Shown: positions 32,348-42,062 of the stretch, piece by piece
How the letters are laid out: each line of letters starts with the position of its first letter
Position numbering within the stretch: position 1 is the first letter of the stretch
Assembly (NCBI GenBank): GCA_002440085.1
Contig: DJRM01000130.1
Coordinates: 2,888-52,918, forward strand
Direction of reading: 5' to 3'
Length of the DNA stretch: 50,031 bases
DNA from: Bacteroidales bacterium UBA6360
GTDB taxonomy: Bacteria; Bacteroidota; Bacteroidia; Bacteroidales; UBA932
Position numbers and translations under genes: made by a program
Notes under the pieces: model-generated
Database searches by the model: none
What the model saw: the letters and a program-made list of their open reading frames with translations, nothing else
Told to the model about the DNA's origin: nothing

Positions 32348-34090
32348 TTATTTATTGTAGCCCTTGGCTGAGAGAAACTCCCAGATTCGGTCGAGATGGG
32401 TGTAGCTGCCCGTGCCCGGAGAGCAGGTGCGCTGGAAGCAGTGATTGCGCAGGGCGAGTGTGTGGAGCTCGGACTGTATGCCCATTGACCTCATCTTCTC
32501 CCAGCATTTCACTGAGTTCATGGCTGCCCATCCGTCGGCGTCGCCATGGACGAACAGCATCGGAGCCGTCTTGAGGTCGAAGCTGAACTCCGGAACGAGG
32601 ACCGCGTCGTCTTCATTCCCGCCTTCGGTGTTGTTGCGGTCAATCCCGTCGGTGAGGGCGTAAGCCGGATATATTCCGATTCCCCACTGCACGCTGCATG
32701 AGAGCCTGTCGATGTCGTCCTTGGGGAGGTAGGAGTTGTGGAGGGACGATGTCACGCCCATCAGCGTCAGATGCCCACCGGCCGAACTGCCCATGATCCC
32801 GATTCTGTCCGGGTCGAGACCCCTCGAAGCCGCCTCGCTGCGTACAATCCTTATCGTGCGCTGGAGGTCTTCCCATGCCGTCGTGTGCTTCGACAGCCCT
32901 TCCGGACGCGGGGTGCGGTATTTCAGTGTCACGACTGTCATTCCCTTGCTGTTGAGGTAGCGGCGCGCCGGCACGACCTCGAATCCGTCAGGGTCATTGT
33001 TCATGTATGAACCGCCTGAGTAGATGATTTGAATCGCAGTCGTCGTGAGCTTCGCCGGGATGTGCCATTCTATGTAAGGAGTGCACTGTTTGTCCTGTGC
33101 GTCGGGCATCATTCCTTCCGGCCAGACATTCTTCCTTATGACCTCGGCCCTGTCCGCGTCTGAAGAATAGACGTCCATAATCGGAACTTCAGCGGGCACC
33201 GGACCCATGAATCCCATCTGTCTCATGAACTCCACCGCACGGTCGAAGCCGAACGCACCGTGTCCCTTGTCCGGGTAGAGATGAAGCTCCGCCGGTATTC
33301 CCATTCGGCGCAGCTGTCTGTAGACTAAGGTTGAGGCTGTAGGCGAGTATGGATCGAGTCCTCCGTGGTGCAGGCTCATCGGGCAGGTCTTCTCGTCGAA
33401 CTTGAAGACTGAACTGAGCTTCACGTCCGTCCCGTAACCTTCCCTCGTGGCCTTTGATCCCTTTTCCCCGTCAGTCGTGGCGTATGCGGGGGCGTTGACG
33501 ATCGCCCAGTTTATGTGGCAAGGGATGCTGTCCAGCGCATCCACAGGCTCGTAAGCCTTTGTTTGTGAGGAGGTTCCAAGAAGGAGCGCAAGGTGCGAGC
33601 CAGCCGACATGGAGATTGTTCCTATCTTCTCCGGGTCAAAGCCACGTTTTTCCGCGTCCTTGCGCACGAGCCTGACAGCTCTCTGACCGTCTTCCCATGC
33701 CGTCTGATATATTGGAAGGCCCTCCGGCCGTGGGGTGCGATAGACGAAATTCACGCACTGGAAGCCGAGCCCGGTCAGTTTCTCCGCCCATCCGGCCACG
33801 AGCTTCACGTCGCAGCAGTTGTTGTATCCTCCTCCGGAAATGAGTATCATGCAAGCCCCGTTGCGAACTTCCGCTTTCGGAGCATCGTACCATTCGAGGT
33901 AGGCCGTGCGGTGCCTGTCCGCCTTGAATTCCTTCTGCGCCGCCTCGTCCGTCATCGCGGCAATCTGATGTTCCTGTCTGTGGGGCATTTTCCCCCTCGG
34001 CCACACCGCGACCCTCTCTCCTGCAAAGGCAACCGATGAAAAGAGCATGAATGCGGCGGCAAGAGCCGATGCAATGCAATTGTGTTTCAT
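32348..34090 (-). CDS. Secreted esterase with two tandem alpha/beta-hydrolase domains (BD-FAE/acetyl-xylan esterase-like)
   Basis: A 580-aa secreted protein; signal peptide ends in SSVAFA. Domain 1 (about 25-300) and domain 2 (about 310-580) are clearly duplicates: both carry YRTPRPEGL, TAWED-QR and a nucleophile elbow, SMSAGS in the first and GSSAGG in the second. Each has an oxyanion-type GGG/GGS strand (ISGGGYNN, YSGGSYMN) and a C-terminal His (DKGHGAFGF, LRNHCFQ). Such enzymes remove acetyl or feruloyl groups from plant polysaccharides. The frame continues upstream to 34213, but the signal peptide fixes the start at 34090. It lies back to back with the GH31 gene, suggesting a shared substrate. 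Confidence 0.88.
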   Translation of the reverse strand: MKHNCIASALAAAFMLFSSVAFAGERVAVWPRGKMPHRQEHQIAAMTDEAAQKEFKADRHRTAYLEWYDAPKAEVRNGACMILISGGGYNNCCDVKLVAGWAEKLTGLGFQCVNFVYRTPRPEGLPIYQTAWEDGQRAVRLVRKDAEKRGFDPEKIGTISMSAGSHLALLLGTSSQTKAYEPVDALDSIPCHINWAIVNAPAYATTDGEKGSKATREGYGTDVKLSSVFKFDEKTCPMSLHHGGLDPYSPTASTLVYRQLRRMGIPAELHLYPDKGHGAFGFDRAVEFMRQMGFMGPVPAEVPIMDVYSSDADRAEVIRKNVWPEGMMPDAQDKQCTPYIEWHIPAKLTTTAIQIIYSGGSYMNNDPDGFEVVPARRYLNSKGMTVVTLKYRTPRPEGLSKHTTAWEDLQRTIRIVRSEAASRGLDPDRIGIMGSSAGGHLTLMGVTSSLHNSYLPKDDIDRLSCSVQWGIGIYPAYALTDGIDRNNTEGGNEDDAVLVPEFSFDLKTAPMLFVHGDADGWAAMNSVKCWEKMRSMGIQSELHTLALRNHCFQRTCSPGTGSYTHLDRIWEFLSAKGYNK

Positions 34091-34269
34091 AAAAGTGGTT
34101 TTAATTTTTCTGAATGTAAAGATGGCACATTTTGATGAGTACTGCAAGAGGAAACCTTCCAAAAGCATAGAGTACGATTTTATGTGATACAAAAATATAT
34201 AATCATGCCACAATTTTATGATTAAATATAATTCTGGTGGCCGTGTCCGTCAATGAATAAAAAAAACAC

Positions 34270-34277
34270 TATCTTTG
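34270..34277 (+). promoter_or_regulatory. Promoter -7 box of the GH31 gene
   Basis: TATCTTTG, 58 nt before the start; no clear -33 TTTG. Confidence 0.55.
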
Positions 34278-34335
34278 AAGCCGGAGCGGGATTCGACCTT
34301 TGACTGATATACGACTGATAATTTATACACATAAT

Positions 34336-36762
34336 ATGAAGAAAACACTGATTGCCATTGCTTCGCTGCTGCTGTGTGCGGCGGCGTATGCGCAGAATCC
34401 CAAGGCAGCGGACGAGGCTGTCGTAATCCGGGGAAATGCCCGCTTTACTGTGCTGACGGACAGAATGATACGAATGGAGTGGGCGGAGGACGGACAGTTC
34501 GAGGACAGGGCATCGCTCGCCATAATAAACAGAAATCTCGACGTTCCGGCATTCAAGGTCAGCAAGGCCGGAGACAAGACTGTCATACGCACTTCTGCGG
34601 TGACGCTCACATATTCCGGAAACGGCCGATTCACGGAGGACAACCTCCGCGTTTCCTTCCGCATGAACGGAAAGACGGTGACTTGGAGACCGGGGATGTC
34701 AGCGACAGGCAACCTCAAGGGCACGGTACGCACGCTTGACAAGATTGACGGGCGTATGGATCGCAATAATCTCAGCCGTTTCGTCAGAAAGACCGGTTCG
34801 GAAGAGCCTCTGCCTCTTGAAGACGGGCTTTTGTCGCGCGACGGCTGGGCGATAGTCGATGAGAGCGGCAGGCACGTCCTCGAAAAGGACGACTCCGACT
34901 GGGGAGAGTGGGTGGCAGCGCGTCCGGAAGGGGAGCGTCAGGACCTCTACATCTTCGCCTACGGGCACGACTACAAGGCGGCTCTCGCGGATTTCACAAA
35001 AGTTGCGGGCAAAATTCCGATGCCTCCGAAATACACCTTTGGCTACTGGTGGAGCCGCTACTGGATTTATACCGATGAGGAACTGCTTGCCATTGCCACA
35101 GAACTCCGCGATCATGAGGTTCCCGCCGACGTTTTCGTCATCGACATGGACTGGCATCTCACATGGAAGGATCTGAACGGACGGAAGGGAAAGGACGAAT
35201 TTGGTCAAAGTCGCGGATGGACCGGATATACTTGGAATCACGACCTCATTGAAGATCCTGTGGGGCTTCTCCACGATATTCACGCGCTTGGCTTCAAGAC
35301 CTCTCTCAATCTCCATCCCGCTTCCGGAATCCGTCCTTATGAGGACTGCTACGAGGATTTCGTGAAGGACTACCTTTTCCGTACCGACGACTACGACGGA
35401 CCGAAGGATTATGTCTACGGTAAGGAACCCTATGTCTTTGCCGGGAACACCGAAAGCTTCGCGAAGGAGGGGCATCAGGCTCCTGTGCCTTACCGCATGG
35501 ACCAGCAGGAGTGGGCTGACGCTTATTTCAATTCGGTCATCCGTCCGCTTGAGCGTCAGGGAGTGGATTTCTGGTGGCTGGACTGGCAGCAGTGGATTGA
35601 CAGCAAATATATGAAAGGCCTGAACAACACCTTCTGGATTAACTGGGCGTTCTTCAACGACAAGGTCCGTCAGAGCAAGACTCTCGGGAAGGATGCCGAC
35701 CGTCCGTTCATCTACCACCGATGGGGCGGCCTCGGCAGCCACCGCTACCAGCTCGGATTCAGCGGCGACACCTACGACGAGTGGAGCACGCTTGAAATGC
35801 TTCCTCATTTCACCGCGACGGCGTCCAATGTCGGCTACGGCTACTGGGGGCATGACATCGGCGGACACCAGCAGAAGCAGGGACATCCTACCGATCCTGA
35901 AATGTACACACGCTGGCTTCAGTATGGTGTGTTCACCCCGATTTTCAAGACCCACTCGACCGAGAGCGAGTTTTTGGAAAGGAAGATTTGGACATATCCT
36001 TCCCACTACGAATACATGAAGGCGGCAATCGAACTCCGCTACGCCCTCACCCCATACATCTACACCATGTCGCGCATTGCCTACGACACGGGAGTCAGCA
36101 TCTGCCGACCTCTCTACTACGACCATCCCGAGGCTCCGCAGGCCTACGAATGGGATCAGGAGTATATGTTCGGTGACAACATCCTCGCCACCGTCCTCTG
36201 CCAGCCTCTCGACACTGCCGCCGGCAAGACCGAACGCAAGATGTGGTTCCCGAATGGCAGCGACTGGTACGACATGGCGCATCACTGCATCCACAAGGGA
36301 GGCTCGATAAAGACGCTCCACTACGCGATTGATGAGAATCCGTGGTATGTGAAGGCAGGCTCGGTCATCCCGCTTGCCGGAGAGGGCATCCGGAACCTCC
36401 AGACTCCCGACAACCGTCTGCGTCTTCTCGTCGTTCCCGGCGCGGGAAACAGCAGTTTCCGTCTCTATGAGGACGACGGCGTGAGCCAGGACTACGACAC
36501 CGACTATGCCACGACCCTTATTGAGAAGTCGCTGAAAGGCAAGAAGTTGCAGCTTGTGGTAAACCCTCGCGAGGGAAGCTACAAGAATGCTCCGGGAACT
36601 CGCCGCGTTGATGTCGTGCTCGAAGGCATGGCCGTGAATCCGTCGTCAGTCAAGGTCAACGGCAAACCTGCGGAAGCGGTGACGAAGGGCACTGTGACCA
36701 CAATCAGCATTCCTGAGTGCAGTACCAGCGAAAAATCGGTGGTGACTGTCGAACTGAAGTAA
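34336..36762 (+). CDS. Glycoside hydrolase family 31 (alpha-glucosidase/alpha-xylosidase type), secreted
   Basis: An 808-aa enzyme with a signal peptide (LIAIASLLLCAAAYA). An N-terminal beta-sandwich (about 20-220) precedes the GH31 barrel. FGYWWSRYWIYTDEELLAIA and FVIDMDWH mark the barrel start. The catalytic nucleophile is the Asp in DFWWLDWQQW and the acid/base the Asp in LGFSGDTYDEW; GHDIGGHQ and RWLQYGVFTPIFKTHS follow. C-terminal sandwich domains run from about 640, with YEDDGVSQDYD. It cleaves alpha-linked glucose or xylose in a retaining manner, in the periplasm or at the surface. Divergent from the tandem esterase, it likely acts on the same polysaccharide, but no SusCD pair is adjacent here. 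Confidence 0.94.
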   Translation: MKKTLIAIASLLLCAAAYAQNPKAADEAVVIRGNARFTVLTDRMIRMEWAEDGQFEDRASLAIINRNLDVPAFKVSKAGDKTVIRTSAVTLTYSGNGRFTEDNLRVSFRMNGKTVTWRPGMSATGNLKGTVRTLDKIDGRMDRNNLSRFVRKTGSEEPLPLEDGLLSRDGWAIVDESGRHVLEKDDSDWGEWVAARPEGERQDLYIFAYGHDYKAALADFTKVAGKIPMPPKYTFGYWWSRYWIYTDEELLAIATELRDHEVPADVFVIDMDWHLTWKDLNGRKGKDEFGQSRGWTGYTWNHDLIEDPVGLLHDIHALGFKTSLNLHPASGIRPYEDCYEDFVKDYLFRTDDYDGPKDYVYGKEPYVFAGNTESFAKEGHQAPVPYRMDQQEWADAYFNSVIRPLERQGVDFWWLDWQQWIDSKYMKGLNNTFWINWAFFNDKVRQSKTLGKDADRPFIYHRWGGLGSHRYQLGFSGDTYDEWSTLEMLPHFTATASNVGYGYWGHDIGGHQQKQGHPTDPEMYTRWLQYGVFTPIFKTHSTESEFLERKIWTYPSHYEYMKAAIELRYALTPYIYTMSRIAYDTGVSICRPLYYDHPEAPQAYEWDQEYMFGDNILATVLCQPLDTAAGKTERKMWFPNGSDWYDMAHHCIHKGGSIKTLHYAIDENPWYVKAGSVIPLAGEGIRNLQTPDNRLRLLVVPGAGNSSFRLYEDDGVSQDYDTDYATTLIEKSLKGKKLQLVVNPREGSYKNAPGTRRVDVVLEGMAVNPSSVKVNGKPAEAVTKGTVTTISIPECSTSEKSVVTVELK

Positions 36763-36775
36763 ACACCAGTACCTG

Positions 36776-36895
36776 AAAATCCAAATAATAAGAGCGTTTT
36801 CAAGGCTTGCGAGGAGTCAAAACCGCAGCAATCTTTCGATTGTGAGGATTTTGGCGACGAGTATAACATAGAAAATGCCTTATTATTTGGATTTT
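36776..36895. repeat. 120-nt imperfect palindrome downstream of GH31
   Basis: One long hairpin centred at 36835.5. The outer 17 bp are perfect (36776-36792 with 36879-36895, starting AAAATCCAAATAAT). A bulge and eight more pairs follow (36794-36801 with 36871-36878), then an internal loop, then inner stems GTCAAAACC/GGATTTTGGC and CAATC-TTTC-GATTG. It begins 13 nt after the GH31 stop, and its right end lies 3 nt before the -7 box of the next operon. It likely terminates GH31 transcripts and may regulate the operon. Confidence 0.85.
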
Positions 36896-36898
36896 TAT

Positions 36899-36906
36899 TA
36901 TATTTG
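36899..36906 (+). promoter_or_regulatory. Promoter -7 box of the PCMD operon
   Basis: TATATTTG, 25 nt before the first start; its -33 region falls inside the 120-nt palindrome. Confidence 0.65.
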
Positions 36907-36931
36907 CAGCGGATTATTGCACATATAGGAG

Positions 36932-39085
36932 ATGAAAAATCTTAAATTCATCATTCTGGCAGGTTCTCTATGCCTTGTCCTTTCGTGCAGGGAGAGTTTT
37001 GTGCTCCCGGTGTCGGACAGTGGCAAGGTCAAGATTGCCTTGGCGCAGGATGACAGGTCGAACGACCTGACAGTAAAATCATCCTCGGAACTTCCGTCTA
37101 TAGAAAATTTCGAGGTGGAAATCTACAACTCGCGCGCTGTACGTCTCTATCGTGACAGCTATGCGAACACCGTCGGAAAGGAAATCCCGCTCAACGGCGG
37201 CGATTACCGTCTTCTTGCACAGCATGGCGACTCTCTCGGTGCCGGCTTCGACATTCCATACTATGTCGCGGACGAGAGCTTTACCGTTCATGGGCAGAAA
37301 GTCGAGGAAATCAGTGCTGTGGCAAAGCTCGGAAATGTCAGAATTTCCGTGAAGTTCGGGGACAACCTGAAGACGCAGTACTCTTTTTATTATGCGAAGG
37401 TCAGAAGAAAGGCCGGAAAGTCCGTGACATACGCAATGGACGAGACCCGCTATGCCTATCTTCCCGGCGGCGAGCTTATTCTTGAACTCTATGCTGACGT
37501 GAACGGCACGATGAAGTACTATCAGGCGGATCCTGTGACCTGTGAGCCGAACGATTTCATAACGTTCAATGTCGAGACGTCTTCTCGCGTGGGTTCTTTG
37601 GCTGTCAACGTGAAGATTGACGATTCTGTCAGCGTTGTTGAGAAAGACATGGAAATACCGGCGACTGCATTGCCGTCCGAGAAGCCGCAGCTTACGCTTA
37701 CCGGGTTCAACGGGCGTGAATATAGTCTTTCGGAAGGCGTGCCTGTGACAGTTTCCGGGGTGTATGCCAATGTCAGCGCCGACGCTGGAATTGCCCATCT
37801 CTATTTTGAGTTCGAGTCCGACTATCTCGCTTCCATAGGTCTGCAGAGCCCTCTTGACCTTGCGGAACTTACTTCGGATACACGTACGCTGCTTAAGGAA
37901 AATGGTCTTATCGTTCCTTCGGATCTGAAAGGCTCGAAGTTTTCGTTTGTCAACTTTGCCGGATTCCTTGAGACTCTCGGAGACAGGGGGAAATATTCTC
38001 CGACATCCCCGGCGGCAGATTTTAGCCTGCGTGTCGAGGACAATGACGGCGTGTCCGTGTCTTCTGAAAATTATAAGGTGACTTTGGCTTCGGGTAAAGG
38101 AACTCTTTCCGAAATTTCAGAGCTTGATGTGTGGGCTACAAAGATTTATGATGTCAAGGCGGAGGTGACGGAAGGCTCGCCTGACAGGTTTGTTCTTGAA
38201 TACAGCATGGACGGAAATTCATGGACGCAGACCAGTGCAAAGTCCATAAACGGCAATACGCTTGTGTTCGGGACAGTTTCAGGCTTTGTCCCCGGCTCGG
38301 AATATAAGCTTCGTCTCAAGTACAATGACAATGAGAACTCGGTTTCCGAGCCTGTGACGGTCACGACGGAGTCTGCCATGCAGGTCGGTAACGCTGGGTT
38401 CGAGGACTGGACTGAGCTGACGTATAGTTATAAAGTACTATTGGGCGGAACAAAATCATACACATATTATCAGCCTTGGAAAGACGAGTCTTCCGCATGT
38501 TGGGCTCAGAATAGTGCGGTTGTAATGAGGACAGACGTTACGGCTAGCAACCTGCCGTACAAGTCATCCCTTACTGTCGGATGTTCAAAGGATGCTCATT
38601 CTGGAGAAAGGTCAGCCGTTATCTTCACGACGAATGTAGATAACTTTAACACAAATTTTTCTGCGGTAGGCACAACCTACGCTGGAGACCTGTGGATTGG
38701 CACCACTGCGAGCAAAGGCAACCACGAGTCTGAAGGTCATGCGTTCACTTCACGCCCAACTGCACTTTCTTTCTATTACAAGTTCAGTCCTAAAGGATCG
38801 GAAAACTTTTTTGCAAAAGTTGAACTTAAGGCCCAGGACGGCAGTGTCCTGTTCTCCAAGGAAATAACCGACGGACCGGCAGCATCTGAATGGACAGAAT
38901 ACAGAATTCCGTTTGAGTATGCTGAACTGCGTAAAAAGGCAGCTTCAATTTATCTCCAGTTCAAGTCTTCTTCAAGTGCTAAACCGGATGTGAATGAAGG
39001 GAAGAAGATTGAACTGAACGGTTCAGAACGCGAGGCTCACGTGGGAAGCGTGCTTCGTATAGATGACATAAAAGTTGAATATTAA
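36932..39085 (+). CDS. DUF4493 + PCMD surface lipoprotein, first gene of a five-gene operon
   Basis: A 717-aa lipoprotein (lipobox LVLSC, Cys at about 19). The N-terminal region (about 20-240) matches DUF4493: GKVKIALAQDD, FEVEIYNS, GDYRLLAQHG and the NVRISVKF segment. A fibronectin-III-like linker (about 410-485, SGFVPGSEYKLRLKY) follows. The C-terminal 230 residues are a PCMD-type jelly roll (putative carbohydrate metabolism domain): NAGFEDWTELTY, HAFTSRPTALSFYYKFSP and a terminal VLRIDDIKVEY. Surface-exposed glycan binding is the likely role, inferred from the family. Ends 9 nt before the next gene. Confidence 0.85.
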   Translation: MKNLKFIILAGSLCLVLSCRESFVLPVSDSGKVKIALAQDDRSNDLTVKSSSELPSIENFEVEIYNSRAVRLYRDSYANTVGKEIPLNGGDYRLLAQHGDSLGAGFDIPYYVADESFTVHGQKVEEISAVAKLGNVRISVKFGDNLKTQYSFYYAKVRRKAGKSVTYAMDETRYAYLPGGELILELYADVNGTMKYYQADPVTCEPNDFITFNVETSSRVGSLAVNVKIDDSVSVVEKDMEIPATALPSEKPQLTLTGFNGREYSLSEGVPVTVSGVYANVSADAGIAHLYFEFESDYLASIGLQSPLDLAELTSDTRTLLKENGLIVPSDLKGSKFSFVNFAGFLETLGDRGKYSPTSPAADFSLRVEDNDGVSVSSENYKVTLASGKGTLSEISELDVWATKIYDVKAEVTEGSPDRFVLEYSMDGNSWTQTSAKSINGNTLVFGTVSGFVPGSEYKLRLKYNDNENSVSEPVTVTTESAMQVGNAGFEDWTELTYSYKVLLGGTKSYTYYQPWKDESSACWAQNSAVVMRTDVTASNLPYKSSLTVGCSKDAHSGERSAVIFTTNVDNFNTNFSAVGTTYAGDLWIGTTASKGNHESEGHAFTSRPTALSFYYKFSPKGSENFFAKVELKAQDGSVLFSKEITDGPAASEWTEYRIPFEYAELRKKAASIYLQFKSSSSAKPDVNEGKKIELNGSEREAHVGSVLRIDDIKVEY

Positions 39086-39094
39086 TCGAAAGCA

Positions 39095-40321
39095 ATGAAT
39101 ATGAAAAAAATAGCATTTGTTTTTTCTATTGCTGCCGTAATATGTGCAGGGTGCAGCAAAGTTTCGGTTTCCGACAGCTCGAAACCGGGTTATATGAGTT
39201 TGAGGATGACGGCCGGAGGCGAATATGTCGTCGTTAAGTCAACCCCCTCGGATATAGGGGAATATAAGGTGACAATCTCAAAAAAAGATGGAAAATACGA
39301 AAATTCGTGGAAATATTCCGAGTTCCCGGAGACAGTGAGCCTCGCGCCTGGGCAGTACACCGTTACCGCCTCGTCTCCTGCACCTGAGTTTCCTGTGGGA
39401 TGGGATCAGCCGACTTATGGAGGAAGCCGTGAATTTACGATAGTGGCTGGTGCCGCTTCACCTATAGACCTTGTTTGTGGCTTGTCAAATGTGAAGGTTT
39501 CAATAATACTTTCGGAGCGCTTTCTTTCCGAAGTGTCTGATTATGAAGTTGTTGTGCGGTCCGATGCCGGCTATCTTACCTGGCACGCGGCTGAAATAGA
39601 AGCCGGTAAGTCCGGTTATTTCCCGGTTTCGCCTCTGACAGTGGTTGTCAAGGGCAGCAGGAAGGTTGACGGATCGGAGACCAATCTTAAATATTCCCCG
39701 GATAAAGTCAGTGCTGCAGACCATCATATAATAAAGATTGATGCTGACGTGACCGGAAAGGCCGGACTCAGCCTCAGCGTCAGCGATGAGACAAACGATA
39801 AGGAAAGCGACATTAAGGTTCCGGGCCTCGTGGAGATTCCGGTTGAGGGCGGCGACACTCCTGACACTCCGGAGCAGCCTGACGAACCGGAGAAATCGAC
39901 TGCTCCTGTGATGGAATGGCCGGCGAATCCGAATTTTACGACGACGGAGCTGAAGTCCGAGGGAATGGATGTCAATCTTGTCATCAAGGCTCCCGAAAAG
40001 ATAAAGACATTCCTTGTTACAGTCGGTTCTGAAATACTTGCTCCCGTCATTTCGCAGCTTACCGCGGACAAGACTCCTACAATGGACCTGATAAATGACA
40101 CAAATCTTACGAACGGGCTTGCGGACATTGCCGAGTCTCTTCCTACGGGAGACAAATTGTATGGGCAGACGGAGGTCAATTTCCCTTTGTCCGACTTGCT
40201 TCCGCTTATACTCATGTACAATCCGGAAAAGGGTTCCGAACATTCTTTTACGTTGACAGTCACCGATTTCAAAGATCAGAAACTTGAGAAGAAACTTGTG
40301 TTCCGCTATGAAGGCAATTAA
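39095..40321 (+). CDS. DUF4493-family lipoprotein, second gene of the PCMD operon
   Basis: A 408-aa lipoprotein (lipobox ICAGC). The DUF4493 part (about 20-245) repeats the layout of its neighbours: GYMSLRMTAGGEYVV, GEYKVTISKKDG, LAPGQYTVTASSP and LSNVKVSIIL. A Pro/Glu/Asp-rich linker (about 255-270, DTPDTPEQPDEPEKS) leads to a C-terminal domain of about 140 residues with no PCMD jelly roll (MEWPANPNFTTTEL). This tail is not recognised. It may start at ATG 39095 or at 39101. Overlaps the next gene by 14 nt, so translation is probably coupled. Confidence 0.83.
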   Translation: MNMKKIAFVFSIAAVICAGCSKVSVSDSSKPGYMSLRMTAGGEYVVVKSTPSDIGEYKVTISKKDGKYENSWKYSEFPETVSLAPGQYTVTASSPAPEFPVGWDQPTYGGSREFTIVAGAASPIDLVCGLSNVKVSIILSERFLSEVSDYEVVVRSDAGYLTWHAAEIEAGKSGYFPVSPLTVVVKGSRKVDGSETNLKYSPDKVSAADHHIIKIDADVTGKAGLSLSVSDETNDKESDIKVPGLVEIPVEGGDTPDTPEQPDEPEKSTAPVMEWPANPNFTTTELKSEGMDVNLVIKAPEKIKTFLVTVGSEILAPVISQLTADKTPTMDLINDTNLTNGLADIAESLPTGDKLYGQTEVNFPLSDLLPLILMYNPEKGSEHSFTLTVTDFKDQKLEKKLVFRYEGN

Positions 40322-42062
40322 GAAAATATCCTTGCTTGCGGTCTTGATTTCCGCAGGCGTTTCCTGCTGCCGTGTCGCGGAAGAGAAGTTGCCTTCGGGT
40401 TATCTTTCCGTATGTGTGGAGCAGGACAGCAGGTTGGTTCCTGTCAAGAGCGCTCAAAGTGATGACGCTGTCTTTTCTCTGACAGTCTTTGACAAGGCAG
40501 GTTCCAAAGTGGCAGATTATGCTGACTATCACGAGATTGCCGAAGATCCTCTAGAACTTCCGATGGGAAGTTACTCAGTGTCCTCGGCTTCCGGAGAGGT
40601 TCCGTCTGCCGCATTTGACTCCCCAGTATGGGCCGGGACGACGGAATTTACATTGAAGCCGGACATCGTGAACACGGTAGATGTGACATGCACACTTGCA
40701 AATATCAAGGTGACGGCTGAATTTTCGGACGAAATAAAGTCTGATTTTCAGAAATATGAACTGGCTGTGAGCAACGGGGAAGGGACTCTCGTATTCAGCA
40801 GTGAGGACGGAACGGCCGGGAATGATGGCTATTTCTCTGTCACAGACAGGCTTGAATGGAAACTGGCTCTTGTAAATAGAGCCGGCGGCACATACACGAT
40901 GTCCGATGCTTACACGAATCCTTCCGCGAGACAGCATTATAATCTGAAGTTTTCTCTCGCTCCGAAAGCCGATGAAGGAAAGACAGGGATACGTCTTGTG
41001 GTTGACAATAGCCTGAACGTGCGGGAGCATGAACTTATTCTTGATTTTTCCGTCCCTTACGACCCGAGTCTTGACACGGACGGGAGCATTGTCGCGATTT
41101 CCGCATCTCCTTGGGCGATGTTTGCTCAGCTGAATGGAAAGTGGCTTTCAGAGACGGCTCCTGCCGGACTTGGTTTTGAGTATAAGAAAAAATCCGATGA
41201 GGAATGGACGGCTGTTAATGCCGCGTCTATAGTCAAGGACGAGGCAAAACGGACTTTTTCTGCGGAGGTCAGGGGACTTGAACCGTCTACGGACTATGTT
41301 TTCAGGGCGGTGTCTGATGATGAACATGACACGACACAGCGGAGTTTCGCGACAGAAGCCGCGGCCGTAATTCCGAACATGAGTTTCGACAACTGGTGTC
41401 AGAAAAACGGGAAGATTTGGTATGCGAACGAAAGCCTTGACAACATCATCTTCGACTCGGCCAACGGTTCAGGAATGATCATTGGGACAATGCCCGAAGA
41501 AACAGATGTCGCAGTTGCCGGCTCCGGAAAGAAGGCATGCAAGATGGAGAGCAAAACTGCGATGGGCAGCATATTTGCGGCCGGGAATATCTACACCGGT
41601 CAGTTCGATCAGGTTTCCGGAATTGGAGCCAAACTGAAGTGGGGCTATCCTTTCACTTCGAGGCCTCTGGCTCTGAAGGGCTATTACAAGTATTCTCCAA
41701 AGACGATTGACTATGCAAAGAACCCTTACACTGAAAAGAAAGGGCAGACAGACGAATGCTCGATAATAGTTCTGCTCACCGATTGGCCTTCGCAGTTTGA
41801 CATAGACACGAACAGCGAGAAGTTCGTCGACTACGAGAATGACGAACACATCATAGCCATGGGATCGCTCTATTCCTCAAACACGGATTCGGAGTATGTG
41901 CCGTTCACTTTGAAGCTCGACTACCGGGACAGGACGCGCATACCGACATACGCGGTGGTTGTCTGCTCTTCAAGCCGTTACGGAGATTATTTCACGGGCG
42001 GAAAGGGGAGTGTCCTTCTGATAGATGAATTTGACTTTATTTACGATCCAGATGAACTGTAA
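40308..42062 (+). CDS. DUF4493 + PCMD surface lipoprotein, third gene of the operon
   Basis: A 584-aa lipoprotein (lipobox GVSC, Cys at about 20). DUF4493 occupies about 25-250 (GYLSVCVEQD, VFSLTVFDKAGS, LANIKVTAEFS). A fibronectin-like unit lies at about 260-355 (ASPWAMFAQLNGK, LEPSTDYVFRA). The PCMD domain runs from about 360: IPNMSFDNWCQKNGKIWY, PFTSRPLALKGYYKYSP and the ending VVVCSSSRYGDYFTGGKGSVLLIDEF. The frame opens at 40284, but ATG 40308 precedes the signal peptide. Close in design to the fifth gene of the operon, suggesting duplication. Confidence 0.86.
   Translation: MKAIKKISLLAVLISAGVSCCRVAEEKLPSGYLSVCVEQDSRLVPVKSAQSDDAVFSLTVFDKAGSKVADYADYHEIAEDPLELPMGSYSVSSASGEVPSAAFDSPVWAGTTEFTLKPDIVNTVDVTCTLANIKVTAEFSDEIKSDFQKYELAVSNGEGTLVFSSEDGTAGNDGYFSVTDRLEWKLALVNRAGGTYTMSDAYTNPSARQHYNLKFSLAPKADEGKTGIRLVVDNSLNVREHELILDFSVPYDPSLDTDGSIVAISASPWAMFAQLNGKWLSETAPAGLGFEYKKKSDEEWTAVNAASIVKDEAKRTFSAEVRGLEPSTDYVFRAVSDDEHDTTQRSFATEAAAVIPNMSFDNWCQKNGKIWYANESLDNIIFDSANGSGMIIGTMPEETDVAVAGSGKKACKMESKTAMGSIFAAGNIYTGQFDQVSGIGAKLKWGYPFTSRPLALKGYYKYSPKTIDYAKNPYTEKKGQTDECSIIVLLTDWPSQFDIDTNSEKFVDYENDEHIIAMGSLYSSNTDSEYVPFTLKLDYRDRTRIPTYAVVVCSSSRYGDYFTGGKGSVLLIDEFDFIYDPDEL

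Noticed and set aside
34699..36321. 540-codon minus-strand ORF opposite GH31
   Set aside because: Also a shadow ORF; GH31 motifs are continuous on the plus strand.
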